64,000 nt of DNA from positions 25,021 through 89,020 of the forward strand of contig NZ_JAQQKW010000013.1 in assembly GCF_028550395.1 (NCBI RefSeq). The letters are read 5' to 3'. The notes under the pieces were generated by a model that saw only the letters and a program-made list of their open reading frames with translations, was not told the DNA's origin and ran no database searches. Source of the stretch: Asticcacaulis currens (GTDB lineage Bacteria > Pseudomonadota > Alphaproteobacteria > Caulobacterales > Caulobacteraceae). Positions 15,918 through 24,499 of this stretch are shown in pieces (within the stretch, counting starts at the first letter, position 1; the number at the start of each line of letters is the position of its first letter). A program made the translations under genes and the position numbers.

Positions 15918-18176
15918 ATGAAAAACCACCCGGTTCGTGGCCTTAATCGCCGAAATTTCCTGAATTATAGCGCGGGGGCCACCGTGGCGCTCCACGCCGG
16001 TCTGGTGGCTGCCCCTTCCTCCGTCCTTGCCGCAGAGAGTCTGATGTCCAAAACCCCCGCCCCCAAGCCCCTGAAGCAGCCGCATACGATCGAGCAACTG
16101 GGCTTCAGGCGCACCGACGACTATTTCTGGATGAAGGATGACAACTGGCAGGCGGTGCTGCGCGATCCCTCCGCCATCAAGGCCGATGTCAAGGCCCAAC
16201 TGATCGAGGAAAACGCCTATACCAAAGCCCTCCTCAAGCCGACCGAGGCGCTTCAGACGACCATTTTCGAAGAGATCAAGGGCCGCATCAAGGAAGACGA
16301 TTCGTCGGTACCCGCCCCGGACGGCGTGTGGGAATATTACGTCCGCTACAATATCGGCGGTCAGCATCCGATCAATGCCCGCAAACCGCGCAGCCAGGAC
16401 AAGATCAGCCGCGAAACCGTGCCCTTCGCCAATATCCCGGCCGATGAGCAGATCCTGCTGGACGAAGACGCCGCCGCCAAGGGCCACGAATATTATGCAA
16501 CGGCCACCACGACCCACAGCCCCGATCACACGCTCTACGCCTGGGCCGAGGACACGCAGGGCTCTGAGGTCTATAAGATCTACGTCAAAGACCTTGCCAC
16601 GGGGCAAGTGCTGGGCAAACCGGTCGAAAGCGCCACGGGTGATTTCGTCTTCACGCCGGACTCGCAACATATCTTCTGGACCTTCCGCGACGACAATGGT
16701 CGCCCGTCCAAACTCTACCGCCGCCCGGCCAGGGGCGGTGAGGACGTGCTGGTCTATGAGGAAACCGATCCCGGCTTCTTCATGGGCGTTGGCCTGACCT
16801 CGGATGAGCAATTCATCCTGATCAGCATCAATGATCACGAAACCTCGGAGGCACGCCTGATCCCGGCCAAAACGCCGACCGCCGCCCCTGTGGTGGTCGA
16901 GGCGCGTCACACCGGCGTGCAATACAGCGTCGATCACTGGGACGATCGCTTCGTTATCCTGACCAATGCCGACGGTGCGGTCGATTTCCAGATTATGACT
17001 TCAAGCGCGGCGGTCCCGGCGCGCTCAACATGGAAGCCGTGGATCGCGCACCGTCCGGGCATCTACGTCACCGGTTTTGGCCTGTTCAAAGGTCACATGG
17101 TGCGTACCGAGCGCGAAAACGCCAATTCGCGCATCGTCATCACCAGAAAGGCCGACCTCAGCGAGCATGAGATCGCGGTGAAGGAAGAGGCCTATGCGCT
17201 GGGGCTGGGCGGATCGCTGGAATACGACACGACGGTGATGCGCTACACCTATACCTCCCCCACCACGCCGGCACAGACCTACGACTACGATATGACGACC
17301 AAGGAACGGGTGCTGCGCAAGACGCAAGTCGTGCCGTCGGGCCACAACCCCGCCGACTATGTTGCCAAGCGTCTATACGCCAAGGCGTCGGACGGGGCAG
17401 AGGTGCCGGTGACGGTGCTGATGAAAAAGGATACCAAGCTGGACGGCTCAGCGCCCCTGCTGCTCTACGGCTACGGCTCCTACGGCATTTCGATGGAACC
17501 GACCTTCTCGGTTTCAACCCTCAGCCTCGTCAATCGCGGCTTTATCTACGCCATTGCGCACATTCGCGGTGGCACGGAAAAGGGCTACAACTGGTTCCTC
17601 GATGGCCGAAAGTTCAAGAAAAAGAACACCTTTACCGATTTTATTGCCGCGGCGGAGCATCTGATCGCCAAGGGCTATGGCACCAAGGGCCGCATCGTGG
17701 CGCAGGGCGGCTCGGCCGGCGGTATGCTGATGGGGGCCATTACCAATCTGCGTCCGGACCTGTGGGGCGGCGTGATCGGTCAGGTGCCGTTCGTCGATGT
17801 GCTCAACACCATGAGCGACACCTCCCTGCCGCTCACGCCGCCCGAATGGCCGGAATGGGGTAACCCGCTGGAAGACAAGGCGGCTTATGAATATATCGCC
17901 TCCTATTCCCCCTATGACAATGTGACGGCCAAGGCCTATCCGCCGGTTCTGGCCACAGGCGGCCTGTCCGATCCGCGCGTCACCTACTGGGAGCCGATGA
18001 AGTGGGCCTCCAAGCTGCGCGAATACACCACATCGGGGTCGCCGATCCTGCTCAAGATCAATATGGAGGCCGGGCACGGCGGGGCGTCGGGGCGTTTTGA
18101 TCGCCTGAAGGAAACCGCGCTCAACTACGCCTTCGCCATCTGGGCGCTGGACAAGGGCTGGACCAAACCTGCGTAA
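15918..18176 (+). CDS. ptrB: Oligopeptidase B (S9A serine peptidase) with Tat-like signal
   Basis: A 752-residue prolyl-oligopeptidase-family enzyme that cuts short peptides after Lys or Arg. The N-terminus RRNFLNYSAGATVALHAGLV looks like a twin-arginine signal, so export is likely, whereas classic E. coli PtrB is cytoplasmic. A seven-bladed propeller (about residues 120-480) precedes the alpha/beta-hydrolase domain. The nucleophile Ser (about residue 599) lies in QGGSAGGML, and the NTMSDTSLPLTPPEWPEWGNP region and terminal AGHGGASGR (catalytic His) are diagnostic of oligopeptidase B. Repeat B follows within 7 bases. Confidence 0.93.
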   Translation: MKNHPVRGLNRRNFLNYSAGATVALHAGLVAAPSSVLAAESLMSKTPAPKPLKQPHTIEQLGFRRTDDYFWMKDDNWQAVLRDPSAIKADVKAQLIEENAYTKALLKPTEALQTTIFEEIKGRIKEDDSSVPAPDGVWEYYVRYNIGGQHPINARKPRSQDKISRETVPFANIPADEQILLDEDAAAKGHEYYATATTTHSPDHTLYAWAEDTQGSEVYKIYVKDLATGQVLGKPVESATGDFVFTPDSQHIFWTFRDDNGRPSKLYRRPARGGEDVLVYEETDPGFFMGVGLTSDEQFILISINDHETSEARLIPAKTPTAAPVVVEARHTGVQYSVDHWDDRFVILTNADGAVDFQIMTSSAAVPARSTWKPWIAHRPGIYVTGFGLFKGHMVRTERENANSRIVITRKADLSEHEIAVKEEAYALGLGGSLEYDTTVMRYTYTSPTTPAQTYDYDMTTKERVLRKTQVVPSGHNPADYVAKRLYAKASDGAEVPVTVLMKKDTKLDGSAPLLLYGYGSYGISMEPTFSVSTLSLVNRGFIYAIAHIRGGTEKGYNWFLDGRKFKKKNTFTDFIAAAEHLIAKGYGTKGRIVAQGGSAGGMLMGAITNLRPDLWGGVIGQVPFVDVLNTMSDTSLPLTPPEWPEWGNPLEDKAAYEYIASYSPYDNVTAKAYPPVLATGGLSDPRVTYWEPMKWASKLREYTTSGSPILLKINMEAGHGGASGRFDRLKETALNYAFAIWALDKGWTKPA

Positions 18177-18182
18177 ATTTGC

Positions 18183-18390
18183 TCTCCTCCCTGCGGCTTT
18201 GCTGTGGGGAGGTGGCATTTGAGCGATAGCGAAAATGACGGAGGGGGATACCTCCGAAGGCGTTGCAGACTCAGTCCCTGAACCAGATATCTCGTCAGAT
18301 ATCGCGTTTGAGGAAAGGCCTGAGTCATCGCCCTCCGTCAATCCGCTTCGCGTCCTGACACCTCCCCATGCCTTCGGCACAGGGAGGAGA
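18183..18390. repeat. Intergenic palindromic element, copy B (same terminal repeats as copy A)
   Basis: A 208-bp element with exactly the same 11-bp ends as copy A: TCTCCTCCCTG at 18183-18193 and CAGGGAGGAGA at 18380-18390. The internal module GGGGAGGTGGC...GACGGAGGGGG is present. The centre differs from copy A and contains its own palindromic ATATC-rich stretch (around 18285-18305). It fills the gap between ptrB and the GNAT gene. Confidence 0.85.
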
Positions 18391-18416
18391 AACCGACTGT
18401 TCTGTTAGAGCTTCCC

Positions 18417-18962
18417 ATGCCCGAAATCCGTAAGGTTCAGGTCACCGACTTCGCCGCCATAGCCGAAATCTATAAGGACGGGGTGCTGAACGGCACCGGC
18501 ACCTTCGACATCGTACCGCCGGGCGAAGACGCCATGCGGGCGCGCTGGCAGGAATTGCGGGACATGAACCTACCCTATCTGGTGGCCACCGAAGACGACC
18601 GCGTCATCGGCTATGCCTATGCCTCGCCGTTTCGGGCACGCATCGCCTATCGCTACGGTGTGGAGGACAGCATCTATGTCCACCCGGCGCACAAGGGCAA
18701 GGGCGTGGGCAAGGCCCTGCTCAGCGCCCTGATGGCGGCCTCCACCGAGGCCGGTTTCTACGCCATGTACGCCGTAATCGGTGACGCCGAAAACACGGGC
18801 TCGATCCGCCTGCATGAACAGGCAGGCTTCGAACACACGGGCAAATTGCCGAAGGCTGGCTATAAGTTCGACCGCTGGCTGGATGTGATTTTCATGAGCA
18901 AGCCTCTGCGCCCGACCGATGGCCCGGCGCAGGGCATGGGCTGGGCGGCCAACGAGGTTTAG
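18417..18962 (+). CDS. GNAT N-acetyltransferase, phosphinothricin acetyltransferase-like
   Basis: A 181-residue GNAT enzyme. The acetyl-CoA pyrophosphate loop is HKGKGVGKAL at about residues 97-106, preceded by the SIYVHPA beta-strand. The start (EIRKVQVTDFAAIAEIY), the GTGTFDIVPP segment and HEQAGFEHTGKLPKAGYKFDRW are typical of the PAT/MddA group, which acetylates phosphinothricin or methionine sulfoximine. Whether this copy confers such resistance is unknown; many family members act on other small amines. Confidence 0.88.
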   Translation: MPEIRKVQVTDFAAIAEIYKDGVLNGTGTFDIVPPGEDAMRARWQELRDMNLPYLVATEDDRVIGYAYASPFRARIAYRYGVEDSIYVHPAHKGKGVGKALLSALMAASTEAGFYAMYAVIGDAENTGSIRLHEQAGFEHTGKLPKAGYKFDRWLDVIFMSKPLRPTDGPAQGMGWAANEV

Positions 18963-18970
18963 CAACAAAA

Positions 18971-19005
18971 AATCCCCGCAGTTGCCTGCGGGGATTGATC
19001 TTTTT
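18971..19005. terminator. Bidirectional terminator between GNAT and phasin genes
   Basis: A 10-bp perfect stem (AATCCCCGCA / TGCGGGGATT) with a 6-base loop has a TTTTT run on the plus side and an A-run on the other. It can terminate both the GNAT gene ending at 18962 and the phasin gene ending at 19022. Confidence 0.85.
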
Positions 19006-19021
19006 CAGACCGTACCGTCGA

Positions 19022-19456
19022 TTAACGGTAGGACTGGAACTTTTCGACGGTCGCCGTCATGCGCGCGTTCAGCGGCTTGAAGGTGTCCTTGAACGAGGCC
19101 GACAGGGTCTCGGTCAGGGCGTTCATTTCCGACACATAGGCTTCGAGCGCCGACTTGGCGTAAGACGACTGAAGCTCGATCACTTCCTGCACCGACTTGG
19201 CCGAAGACAGGGTCTTGGCAGCCGTAACGGCCTCTTCCCAGCTCTTCTTGGTGTAGGCCGCGGCTTGCGCGCCGACCGTTTCCGCGCCCTTGGTGGCGGC
19301 GGTCAGGCTTTCGACGACGGCCTCAACATTGGCCTTCGACAGGGTGTTGACTTCGTTCAGGGCACCGAGCGTCTTTTCGACGCCGTCCTTGAACGCTTGG
19401 TTGGAAGCGGCGGTCACTTTTTCGACGGTCGCCTTGTAGGTTTCGGTATCCACCAT
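19022..19456 (-). CDS. Phasin family protein
   Basis: A 144-residue amphipathic, almost entirely helical protein of the Phasin_2 type. Phasins coat polyhydroxyalkanoate granules, control their size and can act as chaperones. The sequence lacks Trp-rich or catalytic motifs and is rich in Ala, Glu, Thr and Lys heptads (for example SKANVEAVVESLTAATKGAE). It is monocistronic, with a strong terminator behind it. A TGC-N3-GCA palindrome 125 bases upstream of the start may be a PhaR site. Confidence 0.87.
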   Translation of the reverse strand: MVDTETYKATVEKVTAASNQAFKDGVEKTLGALNEVNTLSKANVEAVVESLTAATKGAETVGAQAAAYTKKSWEEAVTAAKTLSSAKSVQEVIELQSSYAKSALEAYVSEMNALTETLSASFKDTFKPLNARMTATVEKFQSYR

Positions 19457-19835
19457 GGCATTATCTCCACTCAGGTTAGGCGGGGTGTCCGCAAACCGGG
19501 CTGAACACGTCCGCTGGTGTGAAAGCGTCGCCCGTGATAAGCCTGTGTATAACGCAAGCGCAGCATGGCGTCAATAATTATTGTGCAGCGCACAAAACCT
19601 AACGCGATTGTGATAGGCTTTCCTCACCCCTCAGACGAATCCGGGCGCATTTTGGCCAAAAATGACCGCTTGTGTAAGAAGCTGGTAAGGAAATCGGGCG
19701 CTCTGATTAAGGATGAATGAATTGAGGCTGACAGACCTGCCCTTTCATGGTCTTATACCTCTTTCCGGTCAGGCGGCCTCTTGCGGCGTTTTGTCGCCGT
19801 TCAGTCAGTAGCAGCGTAAAAGCGGGATCATACGA
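19457..19835. other. Intergenic region between phasin and carboxypeptidase genes
   Basis: A 379-base divergent intergenic region with no credible ORF. It holds the palindrome described at 19581-19595. No tRNA or repeat copy was recognised in it. Confidence 0.5.
19581..19595. promoter_or_regulatory. Candidate PhaR operator upstream of the phasin gene
   Basis: TTGTGC-AGC-GCACAA is a 15-bp palindrome containing TGC-N3-GCA, the core described for PhaR, the repressor of phasin and PHA genes (CTGC-N3-GCAG in Paracoccus). It lies in the upstream region of a phasin gene, which is where such a site would be expected. No second copy was found nearby. Confidence 0.45.
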
Positions 19836-21230
19836 ATGCGTCAACAGATGTCTCACACGACCCAGACACGACACACGGCCAGGGTCGCGGCGAAAGAGAT
19901 CAAACTCAGGGCCATGCTGGCGACGACCGCCGCCGCTCTGGCGCTGATCGGCGTACTGAGCGTAACGCCCGCCCGCGCGCAGGACCCGGCCGCCAGCGAC
20001 CGCTATGCCGCTATCGTCGTTGATGCGCAATCGGGCGAAGTCTTTTACGCCATGCGCGCCGATTCGCCGCGCTACCCTGCCTCCCTGACCAAGATCATGA
20101 CGCTGTACATGGCGTTCGAGGAAATGGCGCAGGGTCGTCTCAAGCCCGATGACGTCATCACCCTCTCCGCTCACGCCGCGTCCATGCCGCCCACCAAGTC
20201 GGGCCTGAAAGCCGGTGACACCATCACGGTCGATATGGCCATGCGCCTGATCGCCGCCTATTCCGCCAACGATCTGGCCGCCGCTCTGGGTGAGCATATC
20301 GGCGGCTCGGAGCAGCGCTTCGCCGCCCTGATGACCGTCAAGGCGCAGGAACTGGGCATGACGCGTTCCAACTTCGTCAACGCCTCGGGCCTGCCCGATT
20401 CGCGTCAGGTCTCCTCGGCGCGTGACTTTGCGGTTCTGGCGCGCGCCGTCATGCGCGACTTCCCGCAATATTACGAGTATTTCCACGTGCGGTCGGTGCA
20501 GTTTAACGGCCGCACCTATTCGAACCACAATCCGCTTCTGGCCTATCCGGGCGTCGATGGCATGAAGACCGGCTTTATCAATGCCGCCGGCTACAACCTC
20601 GTCGCCTCGCAACGCAAGGGCAATCATCGCCTGATCGCCGTCATGCTGGGCGGCTCGGACAAGGCGCAGCGCCGCGAACACGTCACCACGCTGATGAATA
20701 CCGGCTTCGATGTCTTTGCCCGCCGCGACAAGGGCGAACAGATCGTCGTGGCCCAGAACGAATTCCGCAGCGCCATCGCCCCGAAATATCAGGTGGTGGG
20801 TGATTCCACCGCCTTGATGGCCGCCCTGGATGCGCAGGATGACGAGGACGGCACCACGGTGCAGCGCCTGTCTGGCACCGCCAAGGCCCCTGCCGTGGTC
20901 GCCGCGCTCAGTAAGGCCGAAAAGGCCGCCGAGGACAAGGCTGCGGCCAAAAAGACATCGAGCACCGCCGCCGCGAAGAAAAAGAAAAAAGACCCGGACG
21001 CCATCTGGGCGGTGCAGGTCGGGGCCTTCAAGCAGAAGTCGCTGGCCGCCGACTGGGCCAAGGAAATCAAGAAGCGCTTCCCGACGCTCAAAGGGTTTGA
21101 AACCGACGTGTCGGAAAACGACGCCGGTCGCTATCGCACGCGCTTTATCGACATGACCAAGGCCGAGGCGCAAAAGGCCTGCAAGGCCATCGAGGCCAAG
21201 CGTCTCGATTGCATGGTGGTGAAGTCGTAA
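19836..21230 (+). CDS. D-alanyl-D-alanine carboxypeptidase (S11, PBP5-type) with SPOR domain
   Basis: A 464-residue exported peptidoglycan enzyme that trims the terminal D-Ala from pentapeptide side chains. A signal peptide lies at about residues 25-49 (LATTAAALALIGVLSVTPARAQ). Active-site motifs are visible: SLTKIM (SxxK nucleophile), SAND (SxN) and MKTGF (KTG). A Lys/Ala-rich linker leads to a C-terminal SPOR domain (about 388-462, IWAVQVGAFKQK), which binds denuded glycan at the division site. The SPOR domain suggests septal recruitment, fitting the neighbouring mipZ. Either of two nearby ATGs could be the start. Confidence 0.93.
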   Translation: MRQQMSHTTQTRHTARVAAKEIKLRAMLATTAAALALIGVLSVTPARAQDPAASDRYAAIVVDAQSGEVFYAMRADSPRYPASLTKIMTLYMAFEEMAQGRLKPDDVITLSAHAASMPPTKSGLKAGDTITVDMAMRLIAAYSANDLAAALGEHIGGSEQRFAALMTVKAQELGMTRSNFVNASGLPDSRQVSSARDFAVLARAVMRDFPQYYEYFHVRSVQFNGRTYSNHNPLLAYPGVDGMKTGFINAAGYNLVASQRKGNHRLIAVMLGGSDKAQRREHVTTLMNTGFDVFARRDKGEQIVVAQNEFRSAIAPKYQVVGDSTALMAALDAQDDEDGTTVQRLSGTAKAPAVVAALSKAEKAAEDKAAAKKTSSTAAAKKKKKDPDAIWAVQVGAFKQKSLAADWAKEIKKRFPTLKGFETDVSENDAGRYRTRFIDMTKAEAQKACKAIEAKRLDCMVVKS

Positions 21231-21250
21231 GGTTGACCGCTGTGCTGAAG

Positions 21251-21691
21251 CTATTTTCGCTTCAATAACGTATCCCGCGCGGCGTTGAGCTTCGCCGCCA
21301 GCGCATCTGAGCCGCCCTGATCCGGGTGTGCCGCCTTCATGCGCTGTTTCCACGCCTTGACGATGGCGCGGCGATCCGCCCCGACCTCCAGCCCCAGCGT
21401 GCGATAGGCCTCGATCTCGGCGCTGGTCCAGGCACTCGCCGGTTTGGGCTCAGGCCGATAGCGCGCACCACCGGCCATGGCCAGAGCGACAGACACCAGC
21501 ACACTGGCCAGAATGTATTGTCCTCGCGCCACGCAGATGACGCCCGCCATGGCCACGGCCACGGCCGATACGGCGGTCAGGGCGCGTCTTTGGCGAATCC
21601 ACGGGCCGGGTTTGAGCTTCCCCAGGCGCGACTGGCGGCCGACCCAAACGAGCAGGGCAAAGGCAGCAGCAGCGGCAATAATCAGATACAC
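21251..21691 (-). CDS. Membrane-anchored J-domain protein
   Basis: A 146-residue protein with two N-terminal hydrophobic segments (about residues 2-18 and 37-75, the latter long enough for two spans) and a C-terminal J-domain whose HPD triad is at residues 122-124 (KAAHPDQGGSD). J-proteins stimulate the ATPase of DnaK. The layout resembles mitochondrial Tim14 and bacterial DjlA-like co-chaperones with a cytoplasmic J-domain. It lies 27 bases downstream of mipZ on the same strand and is probably cotranscribed with it. Confidence 0.85.
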   Translation of the reverse strand: MYLIIAAAAAFALLVWVGRQSRLGKLKPGPWIRQRRALTAVSAVAVAMAGVICVARGQYILASVLVSVALAMAGGARYRPEPKPASAWTSAEIEAYRTLGLEVGADRRAIVKAWKQRMKAAHPDQGGSDALAAKLNAARDTLLKRK

Positions 21692-21718
21692 GGGCGCGCT
21701 TTCCGGACGGAGGCGAAA

Positions 21719-22600
21719 TTACTCCGCCGCTTCGAAATCGTCCTCGTCCGTTTCTAGCTGAGGCCCCAGTTCCGTCAACTGTTCCGACACCGCCGCCTCG
21801 TTTTCGAGATCGAGCGCCAGCATGACGGCACGGATTTCGGCGCGCGCCGACACGTGGGCCATGGACACGGCCACCGGCTTGATCTCCTCGCTGAGGTCGA
21901 GCACCGTTAACCCAAATGGGAACAGTTCACGGTACAGCACGCGGTCGCGCAGGCCCGCCGCGACGCGAAAGCCGATCCGCTTGCCCAGCGCCTGAAGCCG
22001 GTCGTCGATACGCTTGGCATTACGCGCCTGATTGGTGGCCAGACGGTTACGCAGCACGATCCAGTCGATGGTCTTGCCGTCCCAGGTGGCGCGCACCTTG
22101 CGCGAATTCCACACGGTTTCGGCATAAATGGACGGGCGTTTGACGTCGAGCGTCACCGGATCGACCTGCCCCAGCAGATCAAAGTCGATAAAGCTGTCGT
22201 TCATCGGCGTGATGATGACGTGCGCCACCGCGTGGGCACGGCGGGACAAAAAGCTGTCGCCGCCCGGCGTGTCGATGATCACATAGTCGGCCACGTCGAT
22301 CGCTTCGCCGAGCGCGCGGTCAAAGGCGGCCTTGGCCTCGGAATCCGGCACCTTGACCAGCTCGGCCGGGTTTTTGTGCAGGAAGGGCTCGACGGCGTGT
22401 GGCAGGATTTTTTCATTGGCCGCCGCCCACTTTTTACGGTTCTCGAAAAAGTGCGCCAGCGAGCGCTGCCGCAGGTCAAGGTCGATGATGGCGACGCGCT
22501 TGCCCTGATGCAGCAAGGCCGCCGCGACGTGCATGGCGACGGTGGACTTCCCCGCCCCGCCCTTTTCGTTGCCAAAAACCAGAATACGCGCGTTCGACAT
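21719..22600 (-). CDS. mipZ: MipZ, ParA-like division-site positioning ATPase
   Basis: A 293-residue P-loop ATPase. In Caulobacter MipZ binds ParB near the poles, forms a bipolar gradient and inhibits FtsZ polymerisation, placing the ring at midcell. The deviant Walker A motif is NEKGGAGKST (residues 11-20), with the signature Lys at 13. Other matches to my memory of Caulobacter MipZ are VAIIDLDLRQRS, FFENR, IIDTPGGDS, TPMNDSFIDFDLLG, VLRNRLAT and LYRELFPFGLTVLDL. An acidic tail of about 25 residues (ending TDEDDFEAAE) follows the conserved core. Two GANTC sites stand just upstream of the start. Confidence 0.96.
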   Translation of the reverse strand: MSNARILVFGNEKGGAGKSTVAMHVAAALLHQGKRVAIIDLDLRQRSLAHFFENRKKWAAANEKILPHAVEPFLHKNPAELVKVPDSEAKAAFDRALGEAIDVADYVIIDTPGGDSFLSRRAHAVAHVIITPMNDSFIDFDLLGQVDPVTLDVKRPSIYAETVWNSRKVRATWDGKTIDWIVLRNRLATNQARNAKRIDDRLQALGKRIGFRVAAGLRDRVLYRELFPFGLTVLDLSEEIKPVAVSMAHVSARAEIRAVMLALDLENEAAVSEQLTELGPQLETDEDDFEAAE

Positions 22601-22618
22601 GACCCTACTCCACAGCCC

Positions 22619-22641
22619 GAATCAGCACCCGATCCGGACTC
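22619..22641 (-). promoter_or_regulatory. Two GANTC (CcrM methylation) sites in the mipZ upstream region
   Basis: GAATC at 22619-22623 and GACTC at 22637-22641 lie 19 and 37 bases before the mipZ ATG. GANTC is the CcrM target, and in Caulobacter the GcrA regulator uses methylated GANTC at promoters including, as I recall, that of mipZ. The sites are short and could occur by chance, but their paired location fits cell-cycle control. Confidence 0.5.
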
Positions 22642-22751
22642 CTTATCTTGGGCCACTCGCATCAGACGTCAATAATCGGTTAACGATTTAACGGGGACAG
22701 AACCGTCCGCAGAGCCTAGCCATTTGCGGACACAGGGACTATATTGCCGTC

Positions 22752-23564
22752 ATGACCACAGATAGCGATTACATCACCCGCACCGACCGTATCAAAATCC
22801 ACGGGCTCGAAGGCTTCGAAGGTATGCGCCGCGCCGGCAAGGTGGCCGCCGACTGCCTCGACATGCTGATCCCTTACGTGGTGCCGGGCGTGAAGACCTC
22901 CTATCTGGATGATCTGGCACGGGAATTTATCTTCGATCACGGCGCGCTGCCGGCCTGCGTCTTCTATCGCGGCTACATGCACACCGTGTGTATTTCGCCC
23001 AACCACGTCGTCTGTCACGGCATCCCGTCCGAAGCCAAGACGCTGAAGGACGGCGATATCGTCAATATTGACGTGACCGCCATTATCGACGGTTGGCATG
23101 GCGATACCTCGCGCATGTATGAGGTCGGCAACGTCAATGCCAAGGCCCGGCGTCTGGTCGATGTGACCTATGAGTCCCTGCATCTGGGTCTGGCGCAGAT
23201 CAAGCCCGGCAACACCTTCGGCGACATCGCCCACGCCATTCAGACATACGCCGAAGCCCAGCGGTGCAGCGTGGTGCGCGATTTCTGCGGCCACGGTCTG
23301 GGGCAGGTCTTCCACGACAACCCCAATGTCCTGCACTTTGGCCGCGCGGGTACCGGCCCGGTGCTGGAAGAAGGTATGTTCTTCACGGTCGAGCCGATGA
23401 TCAATCTCGGCCGCCCGGAAGTGAAGGTGCTCAATGACGGCTGGACCGCCGTGACGCGCGACAAGTCGCTGACGGCGCAGTGCGAGCACAGCATCGGCGT
23501 GACCAAGGACGGGCTGGAAATCTTCACTGCCTCGGACAAGTTCCGCCCGCAGCCGGTGACCTGA
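22752..23564 (+). CDS. map: Type I methionine aminopeptidase
   Basis: A 270-residue metalloenzyme that removes the initiator Met from nascent proteins. The metal ligands appear in IVNIDVTAIIDGWHGDTSRM (two Asp), GHGLGQVFHD (His), EEGMFFTVEPM (Glu) and the final AQCEHSIGVT (Glu). The length fits type Ia without an N-terminal zinc domain. It is divergent from mipZ, with 151 bases between the starts, and is followed 10 bases later by radC. A 7-bp inverted repeat (GTCCGCA / TGCGGAC, 22707-22733) lies close before the start. Confidence 0.95.
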   Translation: MTTDSDYITRTDRIKIHGLEGFEGMRRAGKVAADCLDMLIPYVVPGVKTSYLDDLAREFIFDHGALPACVFYRGYMHTVCISPNHVVCHGIPSEAKTLKDGDIVNIDVTAIIDGWHGDTSRMYEVGNVNAKARRLVDVTYESLHLGLAQIKPGNTFGDIAHAIQTYAEAQRCSVVRDFCGHGLGQVFHDNPNVLHFGRAGTGPVLEEGMFFTVEPMINLGRPEVKVLNDGWTAVTRDKSLTAQCEHSIGVTKDGLEIFTASDKFRPQPVT

Positions 23565-23574
23565 GATAGCGGAC

Positions 23575-24324
23575 ATGGCTGAGGGGGAGCCACCGACAAG
23601 CGAAACCATCCTGCCCGACCCCGCCTTGCCTGAGCATGGCGGCCACAGACAGCGGCTGCGCGATCGGGCGCGGCGCGGCGGGACGTCGGTCCTGCCCGAT
23701 TACGAGGTGCTGGAGCTGTTTTTGTTTCGCTCCATTCCCCAGCGTGACGTTAAACCGCTGGCCAAGGCGCTGTTGAGTCGCTTCGGCAGCCTGTCCGCCG
23801 TGCTGTCGGCCCCGCTTGAGGACATGCTTCAGGTGTCGGCGCTCGACAACAAGGGCCGGGCGTTGAAGATGACGCCGGACATCGCGCTCGATCTGCAACT
23901 GATGTTCGAAGCGACACGCCGCCTGATGGCCGAGCCGCTGAAACGCTCAACGGTTATTTCAAGCTGGCAGGCGCTGCTGTCCTATCTGCGCGTGACGCTC
24001 GCCCACGAGCCGCGCGAGCAGTTCCGCCTGCTGTTCCTAGACAAGAAGAACCAACTCATTGCCGATGAGATCATGAACTACGGCACGGTCGATCACGCTC
24101 CGGCCTATCCGCGCGAAATCATGCGCCGAGCGCTGGAGCTGTCGGCCTCATCGGTGATTTTGGTCCACAACCACCCTTCCGGTGACCCCATGCCGTCGCA
24201 GGGCGATATCGACATGACCAAGGCCATTATCGCCGCCGGGAAACCGCTGAAAATCGCCATCCACGACCACCTGATCGTCGGCCGCGAAGGCGTACTGAGC
24301 ATGAAACAGGTCGGCGCCATTTGA
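23575..24324 (+). CDS. radC: RadC family JAB/MPN-domain protein
   Basis: A 249-residue RadC protein: an N-terminal helix-hairpin-helix-like region (about residues 20-100, DYEVLELFLFRSIPQRDVKPLAKALL) and a C-terminal JAMM/MPN+ metalloprotease-like domain (about 120-248). The JAMM signature is visible as HNHPSGDPMPSQGD, plus an upstream Glu. Despite its historical name, a role in repair is doubtful for the family. It may be cotranscribed with map. The repeat at 24328-24499 begins 3 bases after its stop. Confidence 0.93.
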   Translation: MAEGEPPTSETILPDPALPEHGGHRQRLRDRARRGGTSVLPDYEVLELFLFRSIPQRDVKPLAKALLSRFGSLSAVLSAPLEDMLQVSALDNKGRALKMTPDIALDLQLMFEATRRLMAEPLKRSTVISSWQALLSYLRVTLAHEPREQFRLLFLDKKNQLIADEIMNYGTVDHAPAYPREIMRRALELSASSVILVHNHPSGDPMPSQGDIDMTKAIIAAGKPLKIAIHDHLIVGREGVLSMKQVGAI

Positions 24325-24327
24325 TCT

Positions 24328-24499
24328 TTTAGCCACGAAAAACACGAAACGAAGTTCGGCGCAGACAAAGCACCCCATTGATGGCTTGAGCCTTGCGCGA
24401 AGCGCTTGTTGCAATACCTGCAACAAGCCTTGAGAAGGCTTTTCGAGCACGGCTATTTTCAGCGCTCCGTTCGTGCTTTTCCTGTTTTTGGTGGCTAAA
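24328..24499. repeat. Inverted-repeat element between radC and msrQ
   Basis: A 172-bp element with imperfect terminal inverted repeats: TTTAGCCACGAAAAACACGAA at the left end, and GTTTTTGGTGGCTAAA (24484-24499) at the right. Near its middle is a perfect 10-bp inverted repeat GCTTGTTGCA (24404-24413) / TGCAACAAGC (24419-24428). The element fills the whole space between two convergent genes, and the msrQ TAG stop lies inside its right arm. The TTTAGCCACGAAAAACACGAA end resembles a sequence I have seen repeated in unrelated bacterial genomes. Confidence 0.65.

Noticed and set aside
15861..16937. 358-residue frame antisense to ptrB
   Set aside because: Shadow of the oligopeptidase B coding sequence, with no ribosome site or domain.
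19707..21353. 548-residue open frame antisense to the carboxypeptidase gene
   Set aside because: It is a GC-codon shadow of the S11/SPOR gene, with low-complexity Gly/Arg/His composition and no domain.
22679..22692. TTAACGATTTAAC near mipZ/map as a CtrA site
   Set aside because: The TTAA pair is spaced by 4, not 7, bases, so it does not fit the consensus.
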